Of a DNA stretch of 64,000 nucleotides, positions 34,110-42,360 are shown piece by piece. Source of the DNA: JAWPMV01 sp038527215 (GTDB taxonomy: Bacteria; Bacteroidota; Bacteroidia; J057); contig JBCBGC010000022.1 of assembly GCA_038527215.1 (NCBI GenBank), positions 1 to 64,000 on the forward strand. Direction: 5' to 3'. A program made the position numbers and the translations under genes. A model generated the notes under the pieces. The model saw nothing but the letters and a program-made list of their open reading frames with translations. It was not told the origin of the DNA and ran no database searches. Position 1 is the first letter of the stretch; every line of letters begins with the position of its first letter.

Positions 34110-35120
34110 ATGAACAGACATTTAAAAACCGGGCTTCAGTTACTCCTGGGGATACTCCTGGCTGGCTTTCTCATGTACTATACTTACCAGGATCGTAGTA
34201 CCGAAGAACTGGTGGCCGTGTTTACCCAATCGGATCGAACCTGGATCGGTCTGGGCGCCCTGACCCTTTTGCTGGTCTTTATTTTTCGAGCGCTTCGCTG
34301 GAAGCTCATGTTGGATAGTTCTGGACAGGAGGTCAGCACCGGCAATACCTTGCTTTCTGTCCTCATTCTTTATTTTGTCAACAGCCTTACGCCTAAACTT
34401 GGAGAAATCGCTCGGTGTACCGTGCTATACAAAACTGACAAGGTGCCCGTGGCTACGAGTTTGGGAACCGTTGTATCGGAAAGGGTAATCGATGCCCTGG
34501 TGTTGTTTGGCGGCGTAGGCATCTTGCTGCTATTTGAATTTGATCGCCTGGCCAGTCTGTTCCAAGCAACCATCTTTTCCGGTTGGACCACCCAAAGTAC
34601 CTTGATCCTGATCGGTGTATTGGGCTTACTGGCTGCCCTGGGAATCGGCACCCTGGTTTACCTGCGTAAGCAATCAGGTAAGGATGGCATCATGGGCCGC
34701 ATATCGCAATTTGCGGATACCGCTCTGGAAGCGGCCCGTAGCATCTTTAAACTGGAAAAACCCTGGTTGTTTTTTGTCCATACCCTCATCGTTTGGGCTC
34801 TCTTGATCTTCATGAACTACTGCATGGTGAAAGCGCTCCCGGCTACACAGGAATATGGATGGTACGTCGCTATTCTGCTCCTTTTTATTGGCGGGATCGG
34901 CTGGATTTTCCCTACCCCAAATGGCATGGGTACGACCAATTATATCATTGTTCAGCTTTTCCTGATCTTAGGGATGGAGGAAAAAATTGGGCAGGATATT
35001 GGGCTCTTGTCCAACGGCCTCACCTTCATCTTTAGTCTCATTTATGGAGGGCTGGCTTTGCTCTGGTTTATGTATCTGGTTTTCAGGCAAGAAAGTTTAG
35101 CCGAAAAAGAAAGCCAGTAA
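34110..35120 (+). CDS. Flippase-like (LPG synthase transmembrane-domain) membrane protein
   Basis: A 336-residue integral membrane protein with about eight hydrophobic segments. It matches the UPF0104/lysylphosphatidylglycerol synthase transmembrane family: FRALRWKLML after the second segment, LTPKLGEIARCTVLYK, and TVVSERVIDALVLF. It lacks the soluble aminoacyl-transferase domain of MprF, so it is probably a lipid or glycan flippase or a transferase accessory protein. The ATG at 34110 is chosen; the 36 codons upstream have no membrane or family character. Confidence 0.85.
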   Translation: MNRHLKTGLQLLLGILLAGFLMYYTYQDRSTEELVAVFTQSDRTWIGLGALTLLLVFIFRALRWKLMLDSSGQEVSTGNTLLSVLILYFVNSLTPKLGEIARCTVLYKTDKVPVATSLGTVVSERVIDALVLFGGVGILLLFEFDRLASLFQATIFSGWTTQSTLILIGVLGLLAALGIGTLVYLRKQSGKDGIMGRISQFADTALEAARSIFKLEKPWLFFVHTLIVWALLIFMNYCMVKALPATQEYGWYVAILLLFIGGIGWIFPTPNGMGTTNYIIVQLFLILGMEEKIGQDIGLLSNGLTFIFSLIYGGLALLWFMYLVFRQESLAEKESQ

Positions 35121-35148
35121 TTTTTTCTTATTGCTCATTTTTTATGCC

Positions 35149-35156
35149 TAACTTTG
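35149..35156 (+). promoter_or_regulatory. -7 element of guaB
   Basis: TAACTTTG fits TAnnTTTG exactly. A TTG lies 15 bases upstream. Transcription from here would exclude an upstream in-frame start codon at 35154 and supports the ATG at 35187. Confidence 0.5.
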
Positions 35157-35186
35157 ACCGGCAAATATCCGCTAGGTGTTTGCTAT

Positions 35187-36674
35187 ATGTTAGATCATTC
35201 GCGTACCGCTATTGCCCAGGACAAAATCCTGTTTGAAGGACTTACTTACGATGACGTCCTTTTGATTCCTGCCTATTCGGAAGTGCTTCCCCGAGAAGTG
35301 AGTACGAAATCCTGGCTTACCCGAGAAATCCAATTAAACCTTCCTATTGTCAGTGCCGCTATGGATACTGTCACCGGGCACAGTATGGCGATTGCCATGG
35401 CAGCCAGTGGGGGCATCGGTATCATTCATAAGAACATGCCCATAGACCAGCAGGCTGAGGAGGTGAGAAAGGTGAAACGTTCTGAGAGTGGCATGATCGT
35501 AGATCCCATCACGCTGGGACCGGATGACACCCTGCAAAAGGCTTATCAAATCATGCAAGGGAACCGCATTGGTGGCATTCCCATCGTAGACGAGCAGCGC
35601 AAGCTGATCGGGATCATTACCAATCGCGATCTGCGGTTTGTAGTGGCTGATGGCCGAAAAATTCAGGAATTGATGACAAAAGAGCGTTTGATCACGGCTC
35701 CACAGGGTACTACCCTGGAAGAGGCGGAAGAAATCCTGCGTCGTCATAAAGTGGAAAAACTCCCCGTAGTGGACCAAGGTGGTACCCTGGTAGGCTTGAT
35801 TACGTATCGGGATATCATCAAGAAGCAAACCTTTCCCAATGCCTGTAAGGATCATCTGGGCCGCTTGCGGGTAGGGGCTGCGGTAGGGGTTACCGGTGAT
35901 ACATTTGAAAGAATTGAAGCCCTGGAAAAAGCAGGCGTCGATGCCATTACCATTGACACCGCGCACGGCCACTCCAAAGGGGTGCTGGATATGGTGAAGG
36001 AAATTCGTCAACGCTTTCCCTACATACAGGCTATTGGGGGAAATGTCGCGACCAAGGAAGGTGCTCAGGCGCTGATCGAACGCGGCGTAGATGGGGTCAA
36101 AGTAGGCGTTGGGCCTGGCAGTATCTGCACCACCCGGGTCATTGCCGGGGTAGGCGTGCCCCAGTTATCAGCTGTATTGGAAGCCTGCAAAGCCGCTCAG
36201 CCCGCTGGAGTCCCCGTCATCGCTGATGGAGGCATAAAATATTCAGGCGACATGGTCAAGGCCCTGGTAGCTGGAGGAAGCAGCGTGATGGCTGGAAGCC
36301 TGCTGGCAGGAACAGATGAAAGCCCAGGGGAAACGGTGCTTTATGAAGGTCGAAAATTCAAAGTATACCGGGGCATGGGTTCGATTGAAGCCATGAAAGC
36401 CGGAAGCAAAGACCGTTATTTCCAGGACGTTGAGGATGATATCAAAAAACTCGTTCCCGAGGGCATCGTAGGGCGGGTCGCCTATAAAGGCAAGGTGTCT
36501 GAAGTCCTCTACCAAATGGAAGGGGGCTTGCGGGCCGGAATGGGCTACTGTGGAGCAGCCGATATCCCCAGCCTGCAAACCAAAAACTTTACGCGTATTA
36601 CCAATGCTGGTCTGAGAGAAAGCCACCCGCATGATGTTCATATCATCAAGGAGGCGCCTAACTACTCTCCATGA
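35187..36674 (+). CDS. guaB: IMP dehydrogenase
   Basis: Converts IMP to XMP with NAD, the rate-limiting step of GTP synthesis. The 495-residue form has the barrel opening LTYDDVLLIPAYSEV, two CBS domains at about 95-215 (MQGNRIGGIPIVD, RRHKVEKLPVVD), the catalytic loop GPGSICTTR with Cys314, ADGGIKYSGD, and the flap/Arg-Tyr region near AGMGYCG. The ATG at 35187 follows the -7 box; an in-frame upstream codon at 35154 would lie inside it. Its 3' end overlaps the convergent neighbour by 13 bases. Confidence 0.97.
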   Translation: MLDHSRTAIAQDKILFEGLTYDDVLLIPAYSEVLPREVSTKSWLTREIQLNLPIVSAAMDTVTGHSMAIAMAASGGIGIIHKNMPIDQQAEEVRKVKRSESGMIVDPITLGPDDTLQKAYQIMQGNRIGGIPIVDEQRKLIGIITNRDLRFVVADGRKIQELMTKERLITAPQGTTLEEAEEILRRHKVEKLPVVDQGGTLVGLITYRDIIKKQTFPNACKDHLGRLRVGAAVGVTGDTFERIEALEKAGVDAITIDTAHGHSKGVLDMVKEIRQRFPYIQAIGGNVATKEGAQALIERGVDGVKVGVGPGSICTTRVIAGVGVPQLSAVLEACKAAQPAGVPVIADGGIKYSGDMVKALVAGGSSVMAGSLLAGTDESPGETVLYEGRKFKVYRGMGSIEAMKAGSKDRYFQDVEDDIKKLVPEGIVGRVAYKGKVSEVLYQMEGGLRAGMGYCGAADIPSLQTKNFTRITNAGLRESHPHDVHIIKEAPNYSP

Positions 36675-37951
36675 TGAGCCAGAGGCATCAGCCAGAGTTG
36701 ACGAGTCTGGTGATCCATTTTTAGTCCGAAACTTCCCTTACCCCAGCTGAGATAGGAATCGTAGGCTGTTTGAAGGGGTTGGCTTCTGAGAAGTTGCCAA
36801 AAATGCTGGCTGGACAGAAATTGGAGATCAGGAATAGAGAGCCCTGTTTCCCAATACAGGGCCTGTTGTGGTTCGTCCTGCCAAAAGGTCTCTTCTCCCC
36901 TACTCCGAAGAAATTGAAGGTATCCCATTTGCAACCCTAAATAACCTTCTGGCATCCATTTCACAGCCAGCGCAAGCTTGGAAACGGTCCAGTCCTGGGG
37001 CGGAAATACCTGGGGGGCCTGTTCCAAAAGATGGATTCGGCCTTGCTGATCCTCTTCTACCCACCGGCCCGGCCGGGTAGTCTGGCGGATTGACCAGGCT
37101 TGACGACCCGGTTTTTCAGCAGACAAAAGATTCCAGCGGTCCAGCATCATGGAATCTCCTTGTAGAGATAGCAAGAATACTTCGTGTCCTACCAGCGCTG
37201 AAGCAATTTCTGCCTCTGATTGAGGATTGGGCAGGGCTTTTTCTACTTTTCTTTCTTCCTGTAAGTGCCAGCGCCAGATGTGCAAGCTGTCTGGCCCTTC
37301 GAGGCAAAGACTTAACCAATCTCCCTGCAAATACATTTTTTGGGCGGGGAAGGCTTGAGATATGTGTCCGGATTTTTCAGGCGTCATCTGGGAGAATCCC
37401 CATTTCAAGCGCTCTTCCAGGCTTTTTTGCGCGACGGGGATATCCCATTTTTTCAAAGGCTTCCCAGGCGCAAAACAGGTTAAGCGTAAGCCGCCGCCAA
37501 GATGGGGCCGCAGCAAATACAGTTGGTCCTGGTATACAAAACTGCCCCAATTAAGCGAGCGTTGGACCAAATAGTCTTCTTGCTTTCGCAGCAGGGAAAT
37601 GGGGCCTTTTTCCAAGGGACAGACCATTTCTAAAAACTGGCCGGACCGACCTTGTTGCCAAAAAAGATGCACCGAGTGAGGGGTTCTGGTAAGCCCGATA
37701 AATCGGTCGTCCACGGCGATATCCCGAAGCCGGCGCCCAAAGGTCCGGGCGCCATCTGGTTGATAGGTCCTTATTTCAGCCTGTTCGCCCTGGCGGTATA
37801 GCACCCAGAGTTCATCTCCGATCGCTTGAGCATGTACCTGAGGCGTACCTGTCATCCAGGCAGGATAAGGAAAAGCAAGGGGCTGCCCATAAAGCGAAGA
37901 CATCGCTCCCCACAGGAGGGCAGTAAGGAAGTACAAAAAGCAGGATTTCAT
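36662..37951 (-). CDS. Secreted beta-propeller-like protein of unknown function
   Basis: A 429-residue protein with a signal peptide (LTALLWGAMSSLYG). The mature part consists of repeated strand pairs such as DELWVLYRQ, VHLFWQQG, YQDQLYLLRP and HEVFLLSLQGD, which suggests a propeller, but I recognise no named family. It overlaps the end of guaB by 13 bases on the opposite strand. It may be surface- or periplasm-located. Confidence 0.7.
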   Translation of the reverse strand: MKSCFLYFLTALLWGAMSSLYGQPLAFPYPAWMTGTPQVHAQAIGDELWVLYRQGEQAEIRTYQPDGARTFGRRLRDIAVDDRFIGLTRTPHSVHLFWQQGRSGQFLEMVCPLEKGPISLLRKQEDYLVQRSLNWGSFVYQDQLYLLRPHLGGGLRLTCFAPGKPLKKWDIPVAQKSLEERLKWGFSQMTPEKSGHISQAFPAQKMYLQGDWLSLCLEGPDSLHIWRWHLQEERKVEKALPNPQSEAEIASALVGHEVFLLSLQGDSMMLDRWNLLSAEKPGRQAWSIRQTTRPGRWVEEDQQGRIHLLEQAPQVFPPQDWTVSKLALAVKWMPEGYLGLQMGYLQFLRSRGEETFWQDEPQQALYWETGLSIPDLQFLSSQHFWQLLRSQPLQTAYDSYLSWGKGSFGLKMDHQTRQLWLMPLAHHGE

Positions 37952-38033
37952 ATCCTTTCAACGCTGCGCAGGATCTTTTCGATCAGCCGGGTGCCTACGA
38001 ATTTTTTTAAAAACTTACATCTGCGCAGATAGC

Positions 38034-38067
38034 CAAAAAGATGGGGCCACTCCAAAGGAGCGGCCCC
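38034..38067 (-). terminator. Intrinsic terminator of the pspA unit
   Basis: GGGGCC-CTCC pairs with GGAG-GGCCCC (one mismatch) around AAA; on the minus strand the stem is followed by ATC and T5. It lies 28 bases beyond the PspA-companion stop. Confidence 0.75.
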
Positions 38068-38094
38068 GGGTTAGAGGTAGTTTCTAGTAAATTC

Positions 38095-38577
38095 TTAAAA
38101 GTCTCCCAGCTGCTTGCGAGGCTGATCATCTTGGTCTGAAGCAGTAGAATCTTCCTGTTTAGCCTCTGTTTCTTCGGTGGTTTCTGCTGTAGCCTCTTCC
38201 TGGGCTTCAGGTTTAGCAGCTGGTTTTTCTTCTTCCGGAGGCAGGAGCCCCATTTCCCGTTTCATCTGACGGACCATTTCTTCAGCGGAGAATTTCTTGG
38301 CTTCCTCCTCTTTGACGGCTTTTTCAAGCACATCTTCCGTGGTCTGATCGTCCATGAACATCTCAAACTTGGCCTCGGAGACGGCAGCTTCCTCATTCAA
38401 CTGGCGGATCCAGTCTTCAGAGTCATCTTTGGTCAGTCCTTCGGTAATTTCCGAAACGGCTTTGTTGAGCTTTTGGGTGTGGCGCAGCTTTTTTACGTCT
38501 TCCAGAAACTCTTTGCGCTTCTGAAGATCGCGTTTATACTGCTCCTTGAGGATTCGTCTTTTTTCTTCACCTGTCAT
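38095..38577 (-). CDS. PspA-companion coiled-coil protein with acidic tail
   Basis: A 160-residue, highly charged helical protein. Residues 57-110 repeat the C-terminal module of the PspA protein encoded just upstream: NEEAAVSEAKFEM against NEETAKNEARMEM, and EMVRQMKREMGL against DLVRQFKLEMGL. Residues 1-50 are a basic coil (KRRILKEQYKRDLQKRKEF), and about 110-160 are an acidic Glu/Ala/Thr tail. It appears to be a truncated, diverged PspA paralogue. It follows pspA by 22 bases in the same operon, so it could co-assemble with PspA or regulate it. No named family is known to me. Confidence 0.75.
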   Translation of the reverse strand: MTGEEKRRILKEQYKRDLQKRKEFLEDVKKLRHTQKLNKAVSEITEGLTKDDSEDWIRQLNEEAAVSEAKFEMFMDDQTTEDVLEKAVKEEEAKKFSAEEMVRQMKREMGLLPPEEEKPAAKPEAQEEATAETTEETEAKQEDSTASDQDDQPRKQLGDF

Positions 38578-38599
38578 ATCGGAAGAGATAAGGAATGCT

Positions 38600-39322
38600 T
38601 TATTCCAATTCTTTTTTGCCGCGGTCCATTTCTACATCGCCTCCTGGCATATCTTCAGAGTCAAGGCCCATTTCGAGCTTGAACTGACGTACCAGATCAG
38701 CGGCACGCAGGTTTTCGGCCTCTTCTTCAATTTTGAAGGAGTCTGTATCTACCGAATCCAACGCCATTTCCATACGGGCTTCATTTTTGGCAGTTTCCTC
38801 GTTGATCCGGTTAATCATTTCGTCGTGCGTAGCATCAATGCCCGCCACTTCGAAAGATTCCATGGTATCAGCGATTTTAGACTGCCACTTAGCTCTTTCA
38901 TGCGCACGCAATGCTTCACGAGCCGCAGCAATCTTTTTCTCCCGTTCTTTCATGAAGACTTTCTTCACTTCGAGGGATTTTTCGTAAGCCTTTTTGGCCG
39001 TTTCGAATTGCTCTTTGGTTTGGAGCATGTGAGATTTCACACTTTCCAGGCGCAGGGCATAGTTTTGTGCTATATCATCTCGTCCTTGCTGGATCGCAGC
39101 TTTCATTTTAGATACCAAATCCCGGTATTCACGCTGGTAGCGCTTCATTTCTTTTTCCAGGAGCGTAACACTCGCCTTGACGGTGGCGATGTTTTCATTC
39201 ATTTTGGGAATCTGGTCATTCAGTTCCCGAATATTTTGCTCAAGGATCAGTTTCGGATCTTCAATGGAACTTACGAGACCGCCAAAAAGTGATCTAATGG
39301 CGCGTACAAATCTTTTCCACAT
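38600..39322 (-). CDS. PspA/IM30 family membrane-remodelling protein
   Basis: A 240-residue ESCRT-III-like protein of the PspA/Vipp1 family, expected to bind the inner face of the cytoplasmic membrane and support it under stress. The N-terminal amphipathic stretch (WKRFVRAIRSLFGGL), the long hairpin helices (about 25-145, Lys/Glu/Gln-rich) and later helices up to VRQFKLEMGL fit the family. Sigma-54-dependent control, as in E. coli psp, is not evident, though a sigma-54 activator lies elsewhere in the window. Confidence 0.9.
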   Translation of the reverse strand: MWKRFVRAIRSLFGGLVSSIEDPKLILEQNIRELNDQIPKMNENIATVKASVTLLEKEMKRYQREYRDLVSKMKAAIQQGRDDIAQNYALRLESVKSHMLQTKEQFETAKKAYEKSLEVKKVFMKEREKKIAAAREALRAHERAKWQSKIADTMESFEVAGIDATHDEMINRINEETAKNEARMEMALDSVDTDSFKIEEEAENLRAADLVRQFKLEMGLDSEDMPGGDVEMDRGKKELE

Positions 39323-39394
39323 ACAAATAAGGGTTTACAGGAAGATAGTTTAAGTTTAGTATTGATTGAATCTACGGGAAAAGATGCAGAAAAG

Positions 39395-40429
39395 TTAGTA
39401 CGCAGGTACAGCTTTGCCATATTTCCCGAATTTCCTGATATACCCTTCTAATTTAAGAACTTCTTCCTTATTTCCTACAAAGAGCGGCACACGCTGGTGT
39501 AACTCATCGGGCAACATGTCGAGAATGGGTCCTCGACCGTTGCTGGCGTATCCTCCAGCCTGTTCGGCCAAAAAAGCCATAGGGTTGGCTTCAAAGGTCA
39601 ATCGTAATTTGCCTTTTGGCTTCTGATAGGTGCCGGGATACATGAAAATACCGCCCTTTAACAGGTTTCGGTGGAAGTCCGCGACCAGAGAGCCGATATA
39701 GCGGGAACGATAGGGGGTCTCTGTATCTCGTTTGATATGTCGGAGGTACTGCTTGGTGCCTTCGAAGAAATTACGATAGTGCCCCTCGTTGACGGAGTAG
39801 GTATCGCATTTGCTGGGAATTTTCATATTGGGATGGGAAAGCAAAAATTCTCCAATAGAAGGATCCAGGGTAAAGCCGTTGACCCCATGGCCGGTAGAGT
39901 ATACCAGCATGGTACTGGAGCCATACAATACATAACCTGCGGCTACCTGCTCATTGCCCGCCTGCAAGAGTTCATCCCGGGTAGGAGCCCCTTCCAGGTG
40001 CTTGCGACGATAAATGGAAAAAATCGTCCCAATGGATACGTTCACATCGATATTAGAACTCCCATCCAGGGGATCCATGAGGACGATGTATTTACCTTTG
40101 TTTTCGGGGTGCAGGATAAAATCTTCATTTTCTTCCGATCCTACCGCACACACCATGCGGCCTTTAAATAAGGCATCAATCATTTGCTCATTGGAGAAGA
40201 TGTCCAGTTTCTGAACCGTTTCTCCTTGTACGTTCACATCTCCTGTCAATCCCAGAATATCTACCAGCCCTGCTTTAGTAACCTCGCGGTTGATAATGCG
40301 GCAGGCCAGCACGATGTCCCGAATGATTTTCGAGAATTGCCCGGTGGCGAAGGGGAATTCTTGTTCGCGTTGAATGACAAATTGTTCCAGCGTGGTGACG
40401 CTGTTCCGAGAGGATTGCGTGGCCATCAT
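39395..40429 (-). CDS. fbp: Class 1 fructose-1,6-bisphosphatase
   Basis: Gluconeogenic phosphatase, cytoplasmic, 344 residues. The metal-binding signature DPLDGSSNIDVN, the SEENE segment, the sugar-phosphate site YRSRYIGSLVADFHRNLLKGG (split as YRSRYIGSLVADFH and RNLLKGG) and EANPMAFLAEQAGG are all intact. The paired ATGs at 40429 and 40426 are the likely starts; the upstream GTG would add a 15-residue hydrophobic extension not seen in the family. Confidence 0.96.
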   Translation of the reverse strand: MMATQSSRNSVTTLEQFVIQREQEFPFATGQFSKIIRDIVLACRIINREVTKAGLVDILGLTGDVNVQGETVQKLDIFSNEQMIDALFKGRMVCAVGSEENEDFILHPENKGKYIVLMDPLDGSSNIDVNVSIGTIFSIYRRKHLEGAPTRDELLQAGNEQVAAGYVLYGSSTMLVYSTGHGVNGFTLDPSIGEFLLSHPNMKIPSKCDTYSVNEGHYRNFFEGTKQYLRHIKRDTETPYRSRYIGSLVADFHRNLLKGGIFMYPGTYQKPKGKLRLTFEANPMAFLAEQAGGYASNGRGPILDMLPDELHQRVPLFVGNKEEVLKLEGYIRKFGKYGKAVPAY

Positions 40430-40522
40430 GATAAAGGTAGTTAGTGAAATAGCTTGCAGGATAGCAAGTAACACAAAAAGCGGGAAAATTCCTCGGAAAA
40501 TGAGCTAATAGCGGAAAATCCG

Positions 40523-41269
40523 CTACTGATTGGTGGTCTTAAGCTCGCGAACGACAAATCTGGGTACCCAGGACTCAAACCCTTCCAGGCTGACCCGCAA
40601 CCAGATATCCTGTTCTTCCTCAATGTTGACGGTCGCTCCGGGGCCGATCGGCAAGGATCTGCGCTGGGCGGCATAGGTAGGTTCGTCATAGTAATACGTG
40701 GGCAACATGACCACCCCTTTACGGTCGGGCAACACATAGCCACTGCCCAACATAAAGCACATCATCAATCCCAGTCCGGCCAAGGCACTCCCCAACCCTA
40801 TACGCCAGCTCTTCCAGGGCAAAAACAAGCAAATCGCAGCCAGCAATATGGTCAGGATTCCTCCTACCAGCAGGGGCTTTTCAAATCTTTTAACGAAAAG
40901 GCGCGCACTACTCCAACCTTCTCCCGGGGAGAGGCGTCCCTTACTGTAGCGGTCCATGAGTTGGGCGATTTTGTCATTGATATTTTTTCCCCCAAACTCC
41001 CATTGCAGGCAGCGTAAGTAATAAATAGCCTCGGGAAAATGATCGGATTGCTCATGCATAAAAGACAAACGATAGAGCATTTCTTCTTGCACATAACCCT
41101 CCGCATACAGCGACTCATAGACTTCAATCGCTTCTTCGTACATCTCGTAAACGAAGAGCTGATCCGCCAGCTGAATCAGGCTGTCCTGAACCGTCAATCC
41201 TTGTACCGGCAAGTACCCTGTCAACAGGATAGTAAAAGAGAGGAAAATAATTCGGAAATAGTTTGACAT
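40523..41269 (-). CDS. BatE-like TPR/membrane/SH3 protein
   Basis: A 248-residue protein with a signal or anchor segment (about 5-22), two or three TPR-like helices (30-95), two membrane segments (about 132-150 and 158-176) and a C-terminal SH3-like domain (DIWLRVSLEGFESWVPRFVV). This order is that of BatE from the Bacteroides aerotolerance (Bat) operon, but no BatA-D genes are here, so it is an orphan. Its start overlaps the -33 element of the divergent tRNA promoter. Confidence 0.7.
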   Translation of the reverse strand: MSNYFRIIFLSFTILLTGYLPVQGLTVQDSLIQLADQLFVYEMYEEAIEVYESLYAEGYVQEEMLYRLSFMHEQSDHFPEAIYYLRCLQWEFGGKNINDKIAQLMDRYSKGRLSPGEGWSSARLFVKRFEKPLLVGGILTILLAAICLFLPWKSWRIGLGSALAGLGLMMCFMLGSGYVLPDRKGVVMLPTYYYDEPTYAAQRRSLPIGPGATVNIEEEQDIWLRVSLEGFESWVPRFVVRELKTTNQ

Positions 41270-41292
41270 TCCCACTTTGTGATTTATCTTTG
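41262..41292 (+). promoter_or_regulatory. Canonical promoter of the tRNA-Lys/tRNA-Leu unit
   Basis: TTTG (41262-41265), a 19-base spacer and TATCTTTG (41285-41292) are an exact Bacteroidota -33/-7 pair. The tRNA-Lys 5' end lies 40 bases downstream. The -33 element overlaps the first codons of the divergent BatE-like gene. Confidence 0.75.
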
Positions 41293-41331
41293 CCACGCAA
41301 TTACGCAAAGCCCCTCGGGGAATGCATCGCA

Positions 41332-41404
41332 GATTCGGTAGCTCAGTTGGTAGAGCATCTGCCTTTTAAGCAGAGGGTCCTGGGTTCGAGCCCCAGCCGA
41401 ATCA
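41332..41404 (+). tRNA. tRNA-Lys (anticodon TTT)
   Basis: The cloverleaf closes fully: acceptor GATTCGG/CCGAATC, D arm GCTC...GAGC, anticodon stem TCTGC/GCAGA with loop CTTTTAA, and T arm CTGGG-TTCGAGC-CCCAG. The discriminator base is A and no CCA is encoded. Confidence 0.97.
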
Positions 41405-41503
41405 CACCGAAAAAGGTCTTTAACAGCATCTCCACGACTTTTCGTTTCCGTTCAAAATAAAAGATTTTTTTTCTTTTTTGGAACGGGCAAAAAAAACCAG
41501 ACC

Positions 41504-41592
41504 TGCCCAGGTGGTGGAATTGGTAGACACGCTAGCTTGAGGGGCTAGTGCCCATTGCGGGCGTGCTGGTTCGAGTCCAGTCCTGGGTACCA
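41504..41592 (+). tRNA. tRNA-Leu (anticodon GAG)
   Basis: A class II tRNA with acceptor GCCCAGG/CCTGGGT (first pair G-T), anticodon stem CTAGC/GCTAG with loop TTGAGGG, a long variable arm (GCCC...GGGC) and T arm CTGG-TTCGAGT-CCAG. Here the CCA end is encoded, unlike the tRNA-Lys just upstream. The 99-base gap between the two tRNAs shows no separate canonical promoter, so they are probably co-transcribed. Confidence 0.96.
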
Positions 41593-41602
41593 AAGAATAT
41601 AT

Positions 41603-41635
41603 GGCTTCTGCTTATGCGGAAGCCATTTTCTTTTT
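41603..41635 (+). terminator. Intrinsic terminator of the tRNA unit
   Basis: GGCTTCTGC and GCGGAAGCC pair (one T-G) around TTAT, followed by ATTTTCTTTTT. Confidence 0.85.
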
Positions 41636-41980
41636 AGGGGGTTCGATAGACGGAATAATTTCCGCGTTTTTAGAGGGCTAATCCCCAAGTCAACCCTTAC
41701 GAAAATGCTCTTCTTACGCTAACCGATTCCAACCGGCCAACGCTGCCTGCCTACCCCGGAAGATGTTTTTTCCTGAAAAAATGTAATCCCCCACTCCACT
41801 CCGTCTTTCTTACAAAACACAGGAATCTTTAGCCTCCACAGCCATAAGAATTGATTACCCCCAAACCTAGGAAAGGAGAACCCTAGCCATTCTTGATTTG
41901 CAAAGGCAGAAATTCGCCCTTTCAACGCCTAAAAAAGCCTTTTAACTTTTCGTGATTTCAAACCTATTTCCTTTCCAGTT
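41636..41980. other. Gene-free stretch after the tRNA unit
   Basis: About 345 bases with no ORF I would support; a 68-codon minus-strand ORF at 41719-41925 has no family signal or start context. I see no exact TAnnTTTG box on the plus strand. Confidence 0.5.
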
Positions 41981-42010
41981 AGCCGGCCTTCATCCTGGGT
42001 CGGCTTTTTT
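41981..42010 (+). terminator. Plus-strand hairpin with T6 run overlapping a minus-strand stop codon
   Basis: AGCCGGCC and GGTCGGCT pair (one G-T) around a nine-base loop and run into TTTTTT. In this orientation it is a good intrinsic terminator, but no plus-strand gene precedes it. It may end an unrecognised transcript or stop read-through from the tRNAs. Confidence 0.5.
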
Positions 42011-42358
42011 CATAGGCTTTCGGTAGGTGGCCTGCTTGAGTTCGGTCCGGATATAATCCGTCTGGCGGAGCCTCGCCGCGATGGCCCTAAGCAAAGCTTC
42101 CAGGGAATCAGCTTCCATTTTTTCTTGTCCGGGAATAATCTCAGCCCAGCAGTCCTGGAGTGTGGCGGTTACGTGTAACCAAATAGCCTGGTCCTGCAGT
42201 TGGCTCTTTCGATCTTCAAAAGAAAAGCGCAGCAGGTTTTTGTTCCGAAATTCTTCCGCCCGGGCCCGTAACAGATTTTGGCCTCTAAGTTTCCTCAGGA
42301 TCTGCGTGATTTCCTGCCAGGTAGCTGTGGTAGAATTTTTTTTCCGAAACATATACAA
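41990..42358 (-). CDS. Small protein of unknown function
   Basis: A 122-residue basic, soluble protein with no signal peptide. A helical first half (TWQEITQILRKLRGQNLLRA) is followed by a strand-like middle (RFSFEDRKSQ, WLHVTATLQD) and a basic end. I recognise no family. Its start lies 2 bases from the stop of the GH113-like gene, so it is the third member of that gene group. An ATG at 42352 is an equally good start. It could also be misread as coding, but the operon spacing favours a real gene. Confidence 0.6.
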   Translation of the reverse strand: MYMFRKKNSTTATWQEITQILRKLRGQNLLRARAEEFRNKNLLRFSFEDRKSQLQDQAIWLHVTATLQDCWAEIIPGQEKMEADSLEALLRAIAARLRQTDYIRTELKQATYRKPMKKADPG

Positions 42359-42360
42359 GT

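Noticed and set aside
41719..41925. 68-codon minus-strand ORF after the tRNAs
   Set aside because: Low-information sequence with no start context or family signal.
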